Origin: Mayfieldus sp038329895
GTDB taxonomy: Bacteria > Actinomycetota > Thermoleophilia > Solirubrobacterales > 70-9
Assembly (NCBI GenBank): GCA_038329895.1
Contig: JBBQNM010000019.1
Location: forward strand, 1-35,821
Length of the DNA stretch: 35,821 nt
Direction of reading: 5' to 3'
Within the stretch, counting starts at the first letter, position 1, and each line of letters opens with the position of its first letter. The notes below the pieces were generated by a model. That model was given only the letters and a program-made list of their open reading frames with translations. It did not search any database and was not told the DNA's origin. The position numbers and the translations under genes are program-made. Positions 1 through 7,395 of the stretch are shown piece after piece.

Positions 1-154
1 CAACCTTGCGCGCCCGGTGGAGCTGGATGCGATGAGCGCTCCGGAGCGCCGCGTCGTGCACGAATATCTCAAGGAGCGTCCCGAGGTGGAGACCTACAGC
101 GAGGGCACCGAGCCGCATCGCTGCGTGGTCGTGGCGCCGCTCCTTTCCGAGTGA
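1..154 (+). CDS. jag: C-terminal end of Jag/KhpB, an R3H-domain RNA-binding protein (5' truncated by window)
   Basis: The reading frame is open from base 2 to the TGA at 152-154 and gives the last 50 residues of a protein. The segment APERRVVHEYLKERPEVETY, then SEG and a basic ending in VVVAPLL, is the R3H half of the SpoIIIJ-associated protein Jag (KhpB). In this family an N-terminal Jag domain and a KH domain precede R3H, and the protein binds RNA with KhpA. Its stop overlaps the GTG of rsmG in a GTGA junction, so the two are probably co-transcribed. The order jag-rsmG-parA-parB is typical next to a bacterial replication origin. The start and the KH domain lie outside the window. Confidence 0.85.
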   Translation, partial: NLARPVELDAMSAPERRVVHEYLKERPEVETYSEGTEPHRCVVVAPLLSE

Positions 155-882
155 GCAGCGGCCGAGCCGCGCCTGAGCCGCAGGGCCCGCCGGTCGAGCT
201 CGACCCGAGGGCCCGCGAGGCGCTTCAGCGTGTGCTGGCCCTGCTGCGCTCCGAGCGCGCCTCGGTCAGCTCGGTCACCGAGCCGGAACGAGCCTGGCGG
301 GTGCACGTCGCCGACAGCCTCACTGGGCTCCAGGTTCCCGAGCTTGTCGCCGCAACGGAGATCGCCGACCTCGGGTCGGGCGCCGGTTTCCCCGGTTTCG
401 TGGTCGCGGCCGCCCTGCCAGGGGCTCGCGTCGACCTGATCGAGTCGGTGGAGCGAAAGTGCGATTTCATGCGTCGGGCGTCGGCCGCCGGGGGGATCGA
501 GAACGTGCGAGTGATCAACGAGCGAGCCGAGGCCTGGGCCGCGCCGCCGGCCGGAGGTCGCGAGGCCTACGGGGCGGTGACGGCCCGCGCGGTGGGGCGG
601 CTCTCGACCCTCGCCGAGCTGGCCTCGCCGCTGCTGGGCGAGGGCGGCGTGCTGGTCGCCTGGAAGGGGCGACGGAACGCCGACGAGGAGGCCGAGCTTG
701 CGGCGGCGGCAGAGCGGCTGGGGATGCAGCCGCGGGAGGTACTCGCGGTGGGGCCCTACGCAGGCAGTCGGCACCGCCACCTGCACGTGATCGAGAAGGC
801 CGGCCCGACCCCCGAGGGGCTTCCGAGACGGCCGGGGCTGGCCAAGAAGCGCCCCTTCGGTAGGCGCCGAGGCGCTGGCTAG
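151..882 (+). CDS. rsmG: 16S rRNA (guanine-N7) methyltransferase RsmG (GidB)
   Basis: This 243-residue protein should methylate N7 of a guanine in the 530 loop of 16S rRNA using S-adenosylmethionine. The SAM-binding motif DLGSGAGFPG is at residues 73-82, followed by the acidic strand-2 end (LIESVERKCDF). The C-terminal segment HRHLHVIEK is also typical of the family. It starts at a GTG that overlaps the jag stop by four bases; no separate ribosome site is needed. The basic C-terminal tail (about 30 residues, rich in R, K, G and P) is longer than in E. coli GidB and probably lineage-specific. Loss of this enzyme is known in other bacteria to give low-level streptomycin resistance. The stop codon TAG at 880-882 is also the first half of the likely parA -10 element. 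Confidence 0.95.
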   Translation: MSSGRAAPEPQGPPVELDPRAREALQRVLALLRSERASVSSVTEPERAWRVHVADSLTGLQVPELVAATEIADLGSGAGFPGFVVAAALPGARVDLIESVERKCDFMRRASAAGGIENVRVINERAEAWAAPPAGGREAYGAVTARAVGRLSTLAELASPLLGEGGVLVAWKGRRNADEEAELAAAAERLGMQPREVLAVGPYAGSRHRHLHVIEKAGPTPEGLPRRPGLAKKRPFGRRRGAG

Positions 883-885
883 GCT
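880..885 (+). promoter_or_regulatory. Likely -10 element of a leaderless parA promoter
   Basis: TAGGCT fits TANNNT and ends 8 nt before the parA ATG at 894, so transcription would start at or within a base or two of the start codon. It overlaps the rsmG stop codon. No convincing -35 is seen. Readthrough from rsmG is also possible. Confidence 0.5.
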
Positions 886-893
886 GGGAAGGG

Positions 894-1691
894 ATGGGTG
901 CGGTCTATGCGATTGCCAACCAGAAGGGCGGTGTCGGCAAGACGACGACCGCCGTCAACCTCGGCGCCTGCGTGTCGTCGAGCGGCGCCCAGACCCTCCT
1001 GGTCGACCTCGACTCGCAGTGCAGCGCGACGCTGGCGCTCGGTGCGGACCGCGACGCCACCCCGTCGTCATATGACTGTCTCTGCGGGGAGGTGTCGGTG
1101 GCCGAGGCCGCGCGCCCGGCCGGGCCGGACAACCTCTGGTTGGTCCCCGCAAGCCGCGACCTGGCGGGAGCGTCGGTGGAGCTGCCACGGATCGAGCGCT
1201 ACGAGACCCAGCTGCGCGAGCGTCTCGGGCCGGTTCGCGAGCGCTTCGTCTTCACTCTGATCGACTGCCCCCCGTCGCTGGGCCCGGTGACCGTCAACGC
1301 CCTGGCGGCCGCCGACCGGGTGATCGTGCCAGTGCAGGCGGAGTATCTCGCCCTCGAGGGCCTGGTCCAGTTCCTCGACACGCTGGCGCTGATGCGGCGT
1401 GAATTGAACCCTCCGCTGGAGCTGTCGGGTCTGATCATCACCATGCACGACGAGCGCACTCGCCTCTCGATCGACGTGGAGCGGGAGTTGCGCGACCACT
1501 TTGGTGAGCTCGTGTTCCAGACCGCGATCCCCCGCAGCGTCAAATTGGCCGAGTCCCCGAGCTACGGCGAGCCGGTGACTGCCTACGCACCCGCCTCGCG
1601 CGGGGCGCAGGCCTACTGCGCGCTGGCAGCCGAGATCGTGGCGCGCGAGACGGAGGCGGAGGCGAGATCTCTGCGCGAGCAGGCGGCATGA
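894..1691 (+). CDS. parA: Chromosome-partitioning ATPase ParA (Soj)
   Basis: This 265-residue cytoplasmic ATPase of the MinD/ParA class works with ParB and parS to segregate the replication origin. The deviant Walker A motif KGGVGKT is at residues 11-17 with the signature lysine K11. The A' motif LLVDLDSQ (D40) and the Walker B-like FTLIDCPPSLGP near residue 125 follow. The A' motif reads DSQCSA where many homologues have DPQGNA, a mild variation. The start at ATG 894 places KGGVGKT where the family has it. The purine run just before the ATG touches the start codon and is too close to act as a normal ribosome site, which fits leaderless initiation. The gene overlaps parB by four bases (ATGA at 1688). 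Confidence 0.95.
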   Translation: MGAVYAIANQKGGVGKTTTAVNLGACVSSSGAQTLLVDLDSQCSATLALGADRDATPSSYDCLCGEVSVAEAARPAGPDNLWLVPASRDLAGASVELPRIERYETQLRERLGPVRERFVFTLIDCPPSLGPVTVNALAAADRVIVPVQAEYLALEGLVQFLDTLALMRRELNPPLELSGLIITMHDERTRLSIDVERELRDHFGELVFQTAIPRSVKLAESPSYGEPVTAYAPASRGAQAYCALAAEIVARETEAEARSLREQAA

Positions 1692-2563
1692 GCGAGCGGC
1701 GCGGTATCGGGCGCGGCCTGGCGGCGATCCTCCCCGAGGGTCCCGACGGGGACGCCGAGCTGCGCGAGCTGCCGGTGGAGCTGATCAAGCCGAACCCGAG
1801 CCAACCACGGCGCCGCTTCGACCCCGAGTCGATGGACGTGCTCGTCGCGTCGATTCAGGCAAGCGGATTGGTCCAACCGCTGCTCGTCCGACCACTCGCG
1901 GATGGAAGCTACGAGCTGATCGCCGGCGAGCGGCGCTGGCGGGCGGCCCAGGAGGTTGGCCTTGAGCGGGTGCCGGCGGTGGTTCGCGAGTCCGCCGAAG
2001 CCGAGCGCCTGCAGACGGCGTTGGTCGAGAACATGGTCCGCGAGGACCTCAACCCGGTTGAGGAAGCCCGCGCCTGCGCCGCCCTGGTCGAAGATCTCGA
2101 GCTCTCGAAGGAGGAGGTCGGCCGCAGGGTCGGCCGCAGCCGCTCGGCGATCTCCAACCTGGTTCGGTTGCTCGACCTGCCCGACGAGGCGCTGGAGCTG
2201 CTGGAGAGCGGCGAGCTGAGCGAGGGACACGGGCGGGCGATTCTGCAGGTGCGCGGCAACGACGTGCGCCGGCGCCTGGCGCGTGACGCGGCCGCGGCCG
2301 GCTGGTCAGTCCGCGAGACTGAAAACAGGGCTAAGCTGGTTAGCCAGCCAGGGCGAGGAGGGACAGCCAAGAGGAGCCGGGCGGCGCTCGATCCGGAGCT
2401 CCGGGAGGCGCTCGACGACGCCGAGGAAATGTTCGAGTCGGCGCTCGGTCAGGAGGTGAAGCTGGGGGTGCGCGGTGAGCAGATCCGCGCCGAGATCCGC
2501 TTCGACGACCTCGACGAGCTGCTCGCTCTGACGCGCCGTTTGAAGGGCAAGCGCGCGGCCTGA
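1688..2563 (+). CDS. parB: Chromosome-partitioning protein ParB (Spo0J), parS-binding CTPase
   Basis: This 291-residue protein binds parS sites, loads as a CTP-dependent clamp and stimulates ParA. The N-terminal RRGIGRGLAAIL segment is the ParA-interacting region. The CTP-binding domain shows GERRWRA at 80-86 and ENMVREDLNP at 114-123. A helix-turn-helix follows at roughly 135-165 (SKEEVGRRVGRSRSAISNLV). The C-terminal third holds a linker and the dimerisation region ending RRLKGKRAA. It is translationally coupled to parA by ATGA. No parS palindrome of the usual TGTTTCAC type was found by reading the window; sites are probably in flanking DNA. Confidence 0.95.
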   Translation: MSERRGIGRGLAAILPEGPDGDAELRELPVELIKPNPSQPRRRFDPESMDVLVASIQASGLVQPLLVRPLADGSYELIAGERRWRAAQEVGLERVPAVVRESAEAERLQTALVENMVREDLNPVEEARACAALVEDLELSKEEVGRRVGRSRSAISNLVRLLDLPDEALELLESGELSEGHGRAILQVRGNDVRRRLARDAAAAGWSVRETENRAKLVSQPGRGGTAKRSRAALDPELREALDDAEEMFESALGQEVKLGVRGEQIRAEIRFDDLDELLALTRRLKGKRAA

Positions 2564-2606
2564 CAGTCCCCGAGCGAGACGCCTGAGCGGCCCCGCGCGC
2601 CGTCGC

Positions 2607-2612
2607 TATGAT
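2607..2612 (+). promoter_or_regulatory. Likely -10 element for tRNA-Ile
   Basis: TATGAT matches five of six bases of the sigma-70 -10 consensus and lies 11 bases before the mature tRNA 5' end, leaving room for a short 5' leader that RNase P would remove. No clear -35 was seen. Confidence 0.45.
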
Positions 2613-2623
2613 CGGCCGCAAGC

Positions 2624-2697
<74 letters not shown>

Positions 2698-2780
2698 TAC
2701 GGCGTCTGCGGAGCTTTTGTGATTGACGTCTCGCGCCCGCCCTGCAGAGAGGTACGCGACGGGTAACGCTCGGCGGCTGG

Positions 2781-2823
2781 AAGCGGCGGTGTTGCGCCCG
2801 CAAGAGGGCCGCCTTCGCCGCTT
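2781..2823. other. Structured intergenic inverted repeat
   Basis: AAGCGGCG (2781-2788) and CGCCGCTT (2816-2823) form a perfect 8-bp stem. A nested hairpin TTGCG-CC-CGCAA (2792-2803) lies in the loop. There is no following T run, so it is not a clear terminator. The rest of the 182-base gap between the tRNA and the ArsR gene shows only the ArsR promoter at its end. Confidence 0.4.
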
Positions 2824-2841
2824 ACTGGCGATCCCGCGTGC

Positions 2842-2871
2842 TTGACAGGTGACCAAACGATCACGTATTAT
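2842..2871 (+). promoter_or_regulatory. Sigma-70-type promoter of the ArsR gene
   Basis: TTGACA (2842-2847) and TATTAT (2866-2871) are separated by 18 bp. This is the best full promoter in the window. The -10 ends 8 nt before the ATG at 2880, so the mRNA would begin at or next to the start codon. The regulator could autorepress by binding across this stretch, as ArsR proteins often do; that is inference. Confidence 0.75.
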
Positions 2872-2879
2872 CAGCGGCA

Positions 2880-3266
2880 ATGGACGCGGTGTTCAAGGCC
2901 CTTGCCGACCCGACGCGCCGGAGCCTGCTCGACGAGCTTTTCAAGCAGGACGGGCAGACACTCAGCGCGCTCGAGCAGCGGCTGCCGATGACGCGCTTCG
3001 GCGTCATGAAGCACCTGAGGGTGCTCGAGGAGGCGAGCCTCGTGACCACGCAGCGGCGCGGGCGCGAGAAGCTCCACTTCCTGAACCCCGTCCCGATTTG
3101 GCTCGTCCACGACCGGTGGGTGAGCAAATACGCCGAGCCCTGGGCGGCAGCGCTGACCGGGCTCAAGAAAGACATCGAGGAGGACAACGAATGGAAAAGG
3201 TCTTCGAGATCTACATCAAGACGACACCGGAGCGCCTCTGGGAGGCGATCACCGACGGCGGGATGA
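2880..3266 (+). CDS. ArsR-family winged-helix transcriptional regulator
   Basis: This 128-residue protein has the MDAVFKALADPTRRSLLDEL opening typical of ArsR-like regulators. The winged helix spans about residues 5-90 (LSALEQRLPMTRFGVMKHL recognition region, then RRGREKLHFL in the wing). No cysteine metal site (CxC) is visible, so it belongs with the metal-independent branch that is commonly paired with AHSA1/SRPBCC genes. The last 25 or so residues (rich in S and R) are read from DNA that also encodes the start of the next gene in another frame. The natural domain may effectively end near KKDIEEDN. It has its own near-consensus promoter giving a probably leaderless transcript. Target genes are unknown beyond the likely co-regulated neighbour. 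Confidence 0.85.
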   Translation: MDAVFKALADPTRRSLLDELFKQDGQTLSALEQRLPMTRFGVMKHLRVLEEASLVTTQRRGREKLHFLNPVPIWLVHDRWVSKYAEPWAAALTGLKKDIEEDNEWKRSSRSTSRRHRSASGRRSPTAG

Positions 3267-3661
3267 GGAGCAAATACAACTTCGGCTCCCTGGTCAGCTC
3301 GGACTGGACGCCCGGCTCGCGCTACGAGATGAGCCACCCGGCCGCCCCCGGGCTCTTGGGGGAGGGGGAGAACCTCGAAGTCGACCCGCCGCGCCGGCTA
3401 GTCCAGAGCGCAACCATGCTCTGGAGCGAGGACGTGAAGCGCGAGGGGCAGTCGAGGATCACCTGGGAGATCGAGCCGGTCGGCGATTCGTGCCGGCTGA
3501 CAGTCACCCACGACGAGCTCCGCGAGGACGCCAACGGCGAACTCTACGGCGGCTGGCCGATGATCCTCTCCGGTCTCAAGACGCTGCTCGAGACAGGCGA
3601 GCAGCTCACAACCCCTGGCTCCCTGCGCTTTTCGGAATCCGCGAGCGATCAGGTGGCTTGA
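3191..3661 (+). CDS. AHSA1-type SRPBCC (START-like) domain protein
   Basis: This 156-residue protein has one SRPBCC fold, opening MEKVFEIYIKTTPERLWEAI and containing the usual WTPGSRY turn and ITWEIEPVGDSCRLTVTHDE strands. Such proteins form a hydrophobic cavity; the ligand here is unknown. ATG 3191 is chosen because a strong Shine-Dalgarno (GAGGAGG at 3177-3183) sits 7 nt upstream and the family starts there, although the frame is open further upstream. It overlaps the ArsR gene by 76 nt, so the two are one transcript. ArsR plus AHSA1 pairs are common in actinobacteria, often annotated as stress or detoxification modules without proof. Confidence 0.85.
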   Translation: MEKVFEIYIKTTPERLWEAITDGGMRSKYNFGSLVSSDWTPGSRYEMSHPAAPGLLGEGENLEVDPPRRLVQSATMLWSEDVKREGQSRITWEIEPVGDSCRLTVTHDELREDANGELYGGWPMILSGLKTLLETGEQLTTPGSLRFSESASDQVA

Positions 3662-3670
3662 GACCCTGAC

Positions 3671-3716
3671 GAGCCCGAGGGCGGGGGCAAGAATTCTTCC
3701 CCGACCCTCGGGGCTC
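3671..3716. terminator. Long imperfect hairpin between convergent genes
   Basis: GAGCCCGAGGG (3671-3681) pairs with CCCTCGGGGCTC (3705-3716) with one bulge. An inner GGGG/CCCC pair encloses the palindrome AAGAATTCTT. It lies ten bases after the AHSA1 stop and covers the ancestral stop of the opposing pseudogene. No T run follows on either side, so the terminator role is inferred from position. Confidence 0.45.
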
Positions 3717-4172
3717 AGCCCCCGGCGGCGCGGTCCGTGGCTTCCGGGGCGCGGTTCGTCGCGGCGCCTTTCATTGCCTCCAATGACCGGTCCAGTCACT
3801 TGCGGAAGTAGTTGCCGCCGGCGATCGCGTCGAAGGCCTTGTAGCGAATGCCGATCGGGTTCATTCCGGCGGCGGCATCGATGAACGTGCTGCCCTGCGC
3901 CTCGGTGAGTCCGAGGTCGACAAAGGCGCCGCTGACCACGCAGTCGATCCGAAGCGCTGGCAGTCGGTCGCCTCGTTGACGACGAACTCCCGCTCGGCTG
4001 TTCCCAACGGCACCTTGATCACCTCGCGGTATGAGCAGCCCTCGTGGAAGTCTTCGCAATGGACCTCCTCCACATCCGGCCACCATTCCGGATGGCGGTT
4101 GACGTCCGTGATCAGCGCCCAGACGACGTTGGGCGGGGCCTCGATCAGGACCTGCTGGCGGACCTCCGACAT
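3715..4172 (-). pseudogene. Decayed SRPBCC (polyketide cyclase/dehydrase-like) gene
   Basis: From ATG 4172 the frame gives MSEVRQQVLIEAPPNVVWAL and continues with DVNRHPEWWPDVEEV, a clear SRPBCC start. Near 3950/3951 one base is missing: restoring a C turns the frame into ...DCQRF-RIDCVVSGAFVDLGL, which continues the fold. Further on, NYFRK is followed by TGA at 3798-3796 where the family usually has tryptophan (FRKW). Beyond it the frame stays open (LDRSLEAMKGAATN...) to a second TGA at 3717-3715. A frameshift and a nonsense change in one short gene indicate genuine decay rather than one sequencing error. It converges on the AHSA1 gene. A GAGAAT hexamer 8 nt before the ATG may be a degraded -10. 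Confidence 0.8.
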
Positions 4173-4233
4173 CGGGCCGGATTCTCCCAGGTCAATGGAC
4201 GAATCGCCGCTCGGGCGAGCTCAGCCTCGTACC

Positions 4234-4239
4234 TATAAT
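4234..4239 (+). promoter_or_regulatory. Consensus -10 element for the DUF151 gene
   Basis: A perfect TATAAT. A start about 7 bases downstream would give a 5' leader of roughly 28 nt that contains the Shine-Dalgarno at 4264-4267, unlike the leaderless starts elsewhere in the window. The -35 region (around 4211-4216) is not consensus. Confidence 0.55.
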
Positions 4240-4274
4240 GGCGCTTCGAAGGCCAGCCGCCCGGGAGAGCTTCC

Positions 4275-4772
4275 TTGCAGCAGATGCAGATCTACGGAGT
4301 CAGCTTCGACATGGTCGGAAAACAGCCGATCGTGCTGCTGAAGACCGTCGACGGCAACAAGTTCCTGCCGATCTGGATCGGGCACCCGGAGGCGGCGGCG
4401 ATCCTGATGAAGCTCCAGGGCGCCTCGACCCCGCGCCCGATGACCCACGACCTGTTCTCCGACCTGCTCGACCAGATCGACGCCAAGTGCGAGCGGGTCT
4501 CGGTGACCGAGCTTCGCGACAACACCTTCTACGCCTCGATCACGATCTCGGTCAACGGCTCCGAGCTGGAGATCGACTCCCGCCCCTCCGACGCGCTCGC
4601 CCTCGCGGTGCGGGTGTCGGCGCCGATCTTCGCTGCCGAGGATGTGATCGAGGAGTCGGCGATCGAGTTCGAGCAGGAAGTCGAGGACCCTGAGGAGGTC
4701 GTGGAGAAGTTCAAGGACTTCCTCGACGAGGTCACGCCCGAGGACTTCGCCCAGGGCGGCGATGACCAATAA
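4275..4772 (+). CDS. Bifunctional nuclease family protein (DUF151)
   Basis: This 165-residue protein carries a DUF151/BFN domain over about residues 5-135. Typical segments are LKTVDGNKFLPIWIGHPEAA, then RPMTHDLFSDLL, and IDSRPSDALALAVRVSAPIF. Plant and archaeal members have been described with DNase/RNase activity; the function in bacteria is unsettled. The acidic C-terminal tail (E/D-rich, residues 135-165) is typical of actinobacterial members. TTG 4275 is preferred because GGAG (4264-4267) lies 7 nt before it. The in-frame ATG at 4284 would leave 16 nt, which is too far. A small acidic protein follows after six bases. Confidence 0.85.
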   Translation: MQQMQIYGVSFDMVGKQPIVLLKTVDGNKFLPIWIGHPEAAAILMKLQGASTPRPMTHDLFSDLLDQIDAKCERVSVTELRDNTFYASITISVNGSELEIDSRPSDALALAVRVSAPIFAAEDVIEESAIEFEQEVEDPEEVVEKFKDFLDEVTPEDFAQGGDDQ

Positions 4773-4778
4773 AGCTCG

Positions 4779-5018
4779 ATGACCCGGGCTGAAGCGGAAG
4801 CCGAGTGCGAGCGACTGCGCGCCGAGAGCCCTGAACGGCATACGCATCGCTGGGTCCCGGTGGAGGAGGCGGATGGCGGATGGCGAGTAGCGAAGATCGG
4901 CCTGCCCCCAGCCGATGAGGAGATCACAGGGACGGAGCTGCGCGCCGATGAGCGGCCTCCGACCCCGGACGACCCCCGCACGTCCGGCGTGCGCGACATC
5001 CGACCCTGGGGCGTCTGA
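4779..5018 (+). CDS. Small acidic hypothetical protein
   Basis: This 79-residue protein is rich in E, R and P, with no membrane segment or signal peptide. It has a helical N-terminus (TRAEAEAECERLRAESPERH), a central WVPVEEADGGWRVAKIGLP and an ending VRDIRPWGV. I do not recognise a family. Its start is 6 nt after the DUF151 stop, so the two are probably co-transcribed. Its stop abuts the stop of the convergent ddl gene with no spacer. The coherent composition and operon position support it as real. Confidence 0.65.
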   Translation: MTRAEAEAECERLRAESPERHTHRWVPVEEADGGWRVAKIGLPPADEEITGTELRADERPPTPDDPRTSGVRDIRPWGV

Positions 5019-5966
5019 CTAACGGGTTACCGCGGGGTGCGAGCCGCGCTCCAGCGCCAGCTCAAGGGCCCGCTCGACGAGCTGTTCGAACTCCAGCCCG
5101 GCGGCTTCGGCCGCCTGCGGAAGCAGGCTTGTATCGGTGAGACCGGGAATCGCGTTTACCTCCAGCACCTGAGGCCCTTCGTCGCCCAACATCAAATCGA
5201 CGCGGGAAAAGCCTGAGCACCCGAGGGTCGCGAAGCCCGCCAGCGCCGCCTCGGTGACGGCGGCTGCCGTTTCCGCGTCGAGGTCCGCGGGGCAGACGAA
5301 GTCGGTGCGCCCGATCTCATATCGGGCCTCGAAGTCGTAGAGGTCGCCCTCGCGGGGGATCGCCTCGAGGATCGGTAGGGCATCCTCCCCGATCACGCTG
5401 ACCGCGAGCTCCCGCCCGGGCACGTAGCGCTCCAGCAGCACCCGGTCGTCGTAGCTGAACGCCGCGACCAGCGCCTGCGGGACCTCGTCGCGGCCCCTGA
5501 CCAGCTTCACCCCGAGCGCCGAGCCGCCGCTCGCCGGCTTTACGACCAGCGGAAAGCCAAGACTGGCCTCGATCTGCTCCAGTGCGTCGGCGGCGCCCAA
5601 TTCGCGAAATGCCGTTGCGTTGAACGCGAACCAGTCGGGGGTCGGGATGCCGGCCTCGCGGAGTTCGTGCTTGGCCAGGGTCTTGTCCATGCAGCGCGCG
5701 CAGGCGGCGACCCCCGGACCGGTGTAGGGGATGTCGAGGATCTCGAGCAACTCCTGGACCGTGCCGTCCTCGCCGCCGGGCCCGTGCAGGGCGACGAACG
5801 CGGCGTCGGGGCGCTCGTCGATCAATCGCTCGACCAGGTCGGCGCCGACGTCGAGCGGCAGCGGGTCATGTCTAAGCCGTTGCAGCGCGTCCTCCACGCG
5901 GGCCCCCGAGCGCAGCGAGACGCCCCTCTCGAGCGAGCGCCCGCCCTGGAGGACCGCGACTTTCAT
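5019..5966 (-). CDS. ddl: D-alanine--D-alanine ligase
   Basis: This 315-residue ATP-grasp enzyme joins two D-alanines for peptidoglycan precursors in the cytoplasm. The N-terminal VAVLQGGRSLERGVSL matches the Ddl opening (usual form GGxSxEReVSL). HGPGGEDGTVQELLE near residue 60 and the ATP-grasp lysine segment FPLVVKPASGGSALGV are present. The metal-binding end VLEVNAIPGLT is near residue 270. Length is normal for the family. It overlaps the upstream aminotransferase by ATGA, so they are translationally coupled. The second glutamate/asparagine pair of the active site is intact, indicating a functional enzyme. Confidence 0.93.
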   Translation of the reverse strand: MKVAVLQGGRSLERGVSLRSGARVEDALQRLRHDPLPLDVGADLVERLIDERPDAAFVALHGPGGEDGTVQELLEILDIPYTGPGVAACARCMDKTLAKHELREAGIPTPDWFAFNATAFRELGAADALEQIEASLGFPLVVKPASGGSALGVKLVRGRDEVPQALVAAFSYDDRVLLERYVPGRELAVSVIGEDALPILEAIPREGDLYDFEARYEIGRTDFVCPADLDAETAAAVTEAALAGFATLGCSGFSRVDLMLGDEGPQVLEVNAIPGLTDTSLLPQAAEAAGLEFEQLVERALELALERGSHPAVTR

Positions 5967-7360
5967 CGTTCGCCGCTGGCGCGTCTCCGCAGCGGGACGA
6001 CGTCGCCACCCGCCGGCTCGCGTTCCTCGTTCCTCGTTCCTCGTTCCTCGGCTGCCGCTTCGGACGAGGGCGGGAGCTCCCCCGTGAGGGTCTCGTAGAG
6101 CTGCACCTGCTCCCAGACCACCTGGCCGATGCGCCGGATGCCCTCGTCGATCTCCTCCTCGGTCGAGGCGGAGAAGTTGAGTCGCATCGAGCTGCCGCCC
6201 CGCCCGTCCACGTAGGCCGCCTGGCCAGGGACGAAGGCGACGTTCTCACGCAGCGCCTTTGCCAGCAGGTCGGTGGTGTCGATGTAGTCGGGCAGGGTGG
6301 CCCACACGAACAGGCCTCCGCCGGGGTGGGTCCACTGGGCCTGCGGCGGGAAGTGGCGGGAGAGCGCGTCGAGCATGGCGTCGCGCCGCGATCGATAGTG
6401 CTCGACCAGGCTGTCGACGTACTCACGCCAACGCCCCTCGGCGAAGTACTCGCGCACGAAGTACTGGGTCAGAGTCGAGGTGCAGAGGTCGGCTGCCTGC
6501 TTGCCCAGCACGATCTTCTCCATCACCGGCGGCGGCGCCACCGCCCAGCCGAGCCTGATCCCGGGGGAGAGGATCTTCGAGAGGGTGCCGAGGTAGATCA
6601 CGTAGTCGCCGCCCTCGAGCTGGTAGAGCGGCGGCAGCGGCTCGCCCTCGTAGCGCAGCAGCCCGTAGGGGTTGTCCTCGGCGATCAGCACCTCGTGGCT
6701 GCGAGCCAGCTCGACCAGCCGCCGCCGGCGTTCCATGGAGAGTGTGACGCCGGCCGGGTTCTGAAAGGTCGGCACCGAGTAGATGAACTTCGGCCGCCGA
6801 CCCTCTTTCGCGAGGTGCTGCAGCACGCCCTCGAGCTCGTCGACCCGCATCCCGTCCTCGTCGCACTCGATCTGGATCACGTCCGCCTGATAGCTGCAAA
6901 AGACAGGCACGGCCCCCGGATAGGTGGGCGCCTCGCAGATCACCGGGTCGCCGGGGTCGATCAGCGTCTTGCAGATCAGGTCGATCGCCTGCTGGCCGCC
7001 GGTGGTGACGATCACGTCCTCGTGATCGGGAAGCATTCCCTCGGCCCCCATCACCTCGAGGATGCAGTCCTTGGTCTCCTCGAAGCCCTCGGTGGGCCCG
7101 TACTGAAGCGCCTCCGCCGCCGACTCCTGCGCGATCTTGGTCATCTGGGCCGCGAAGCTGGCCGGCGGGAAGGTGGAGGTGTCGGGCAGGCCCCCGGCCA
7201 GTGAGATCACCTCGGGTCGGGCGGTGATCGCCATCAGGTCGCGCATCGCCGAGGAGCGCATCGCCTGCGTGCGCTCGGCAAACAGGCCCGCGTAGCGCTC
7301 GATGTCGTGGGCTGTCGTGTGGGAGCGGCGCCGGTGAGGCGGCTCGCGGGGCTCGGTCAC
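5963..7360 (-). CDS. PLP-dependent aminotransferase, class I/II (LysN/MocR-aminotransferase-like)
   Basis: This 465-residue fold-type I aminotransferase has TTGGQQAIDLICKTL (119-133), NPAGVTLS (201-208), AEDNPYG (227-233) and the PLP lysine K262 in GTLSKILSPGIRLGW. The closest remembered relatives are 2-aminoadipate or aromatic/multi-substrate transaminases; the substrate cannot be set from sequence. Coupling to ddl could hint at amino-acid supply to the wall, but that is weak inference. The GTG start at 7360 has no obvious ribosome site. The C-terminal tail is odd: residues 438-448 (EERGTRNEERE) are encoded by the heptanucleotide repeat at 6021-6050, so the repeat has extended or replaced the natural C-terminus. 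Confidence 0.87.
   Translation of the reverse strand: MTEPREPPHRRRSHTTAHDIERYAGLFAERTQAMRSSAMRDLMAITARPEVISLAGGLPDTSTFPPASFAAQMTKIAQESAAEALQYGPTEGFEETKDCILEVMGAEGMLPDHEDVIVTTGGQQAIDLICKTLIDPGDPVICEAPTYPGAVPVFCSYQADVIQIECDEDGMRVDELEGVLQHLAKEGRRPKFIYSVPTFQNPAGVTLSMERRRRLVELARSHEVLIAEDNPYGLLRYEGEPLPPLYQLEGGDYVIYLGTLSKILSPGIRLGWAVAPPPVMEKIVLGKQAADLCTSTLTQYFVREYFAEGRWREYVDSLVEHYRSRRDAMLDALSRHFPPQAQWTHPGGGLFVWATLPDYIDTTDLLAKALRENVAFVPGQAAYVDGRGGSSMRLNFSASTEEEIDEGIRRIGQVVWEQVQLYETLTGELPPSSEAAAEERGTRNEEREPAGGDVVPLRRRASGER
6021..6050. repeat. Heptanucleotide repeat tract, CGTTCCT x 4.3
   Basis: Four perfect copies of CGTTCCT plus two bases, lying inside the 3' end of the minus-strand aminotransferase gene. 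On the coding strand it reads as AGGAACG units. Because 7 is not a multiple of 3, each triple of units encodes one EERGTRN heptapeptide whatever the frame. The same unit family recurs at 14015, 16136 and 19715. Confidence 0.9.
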
Positions 7361-7395
7361 GAGCTAAGTGTGGCCGAATCGGGGGCTGGAAGCGG

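Noticed and set aside
3180..3200. Programmed -1 frameshift joining the ArsR and AHSA1 frames at the AAAA run
   Set aside because: No good slippery heptamer or downstream structure is visible, and the second gene has its own strong ribosome site.
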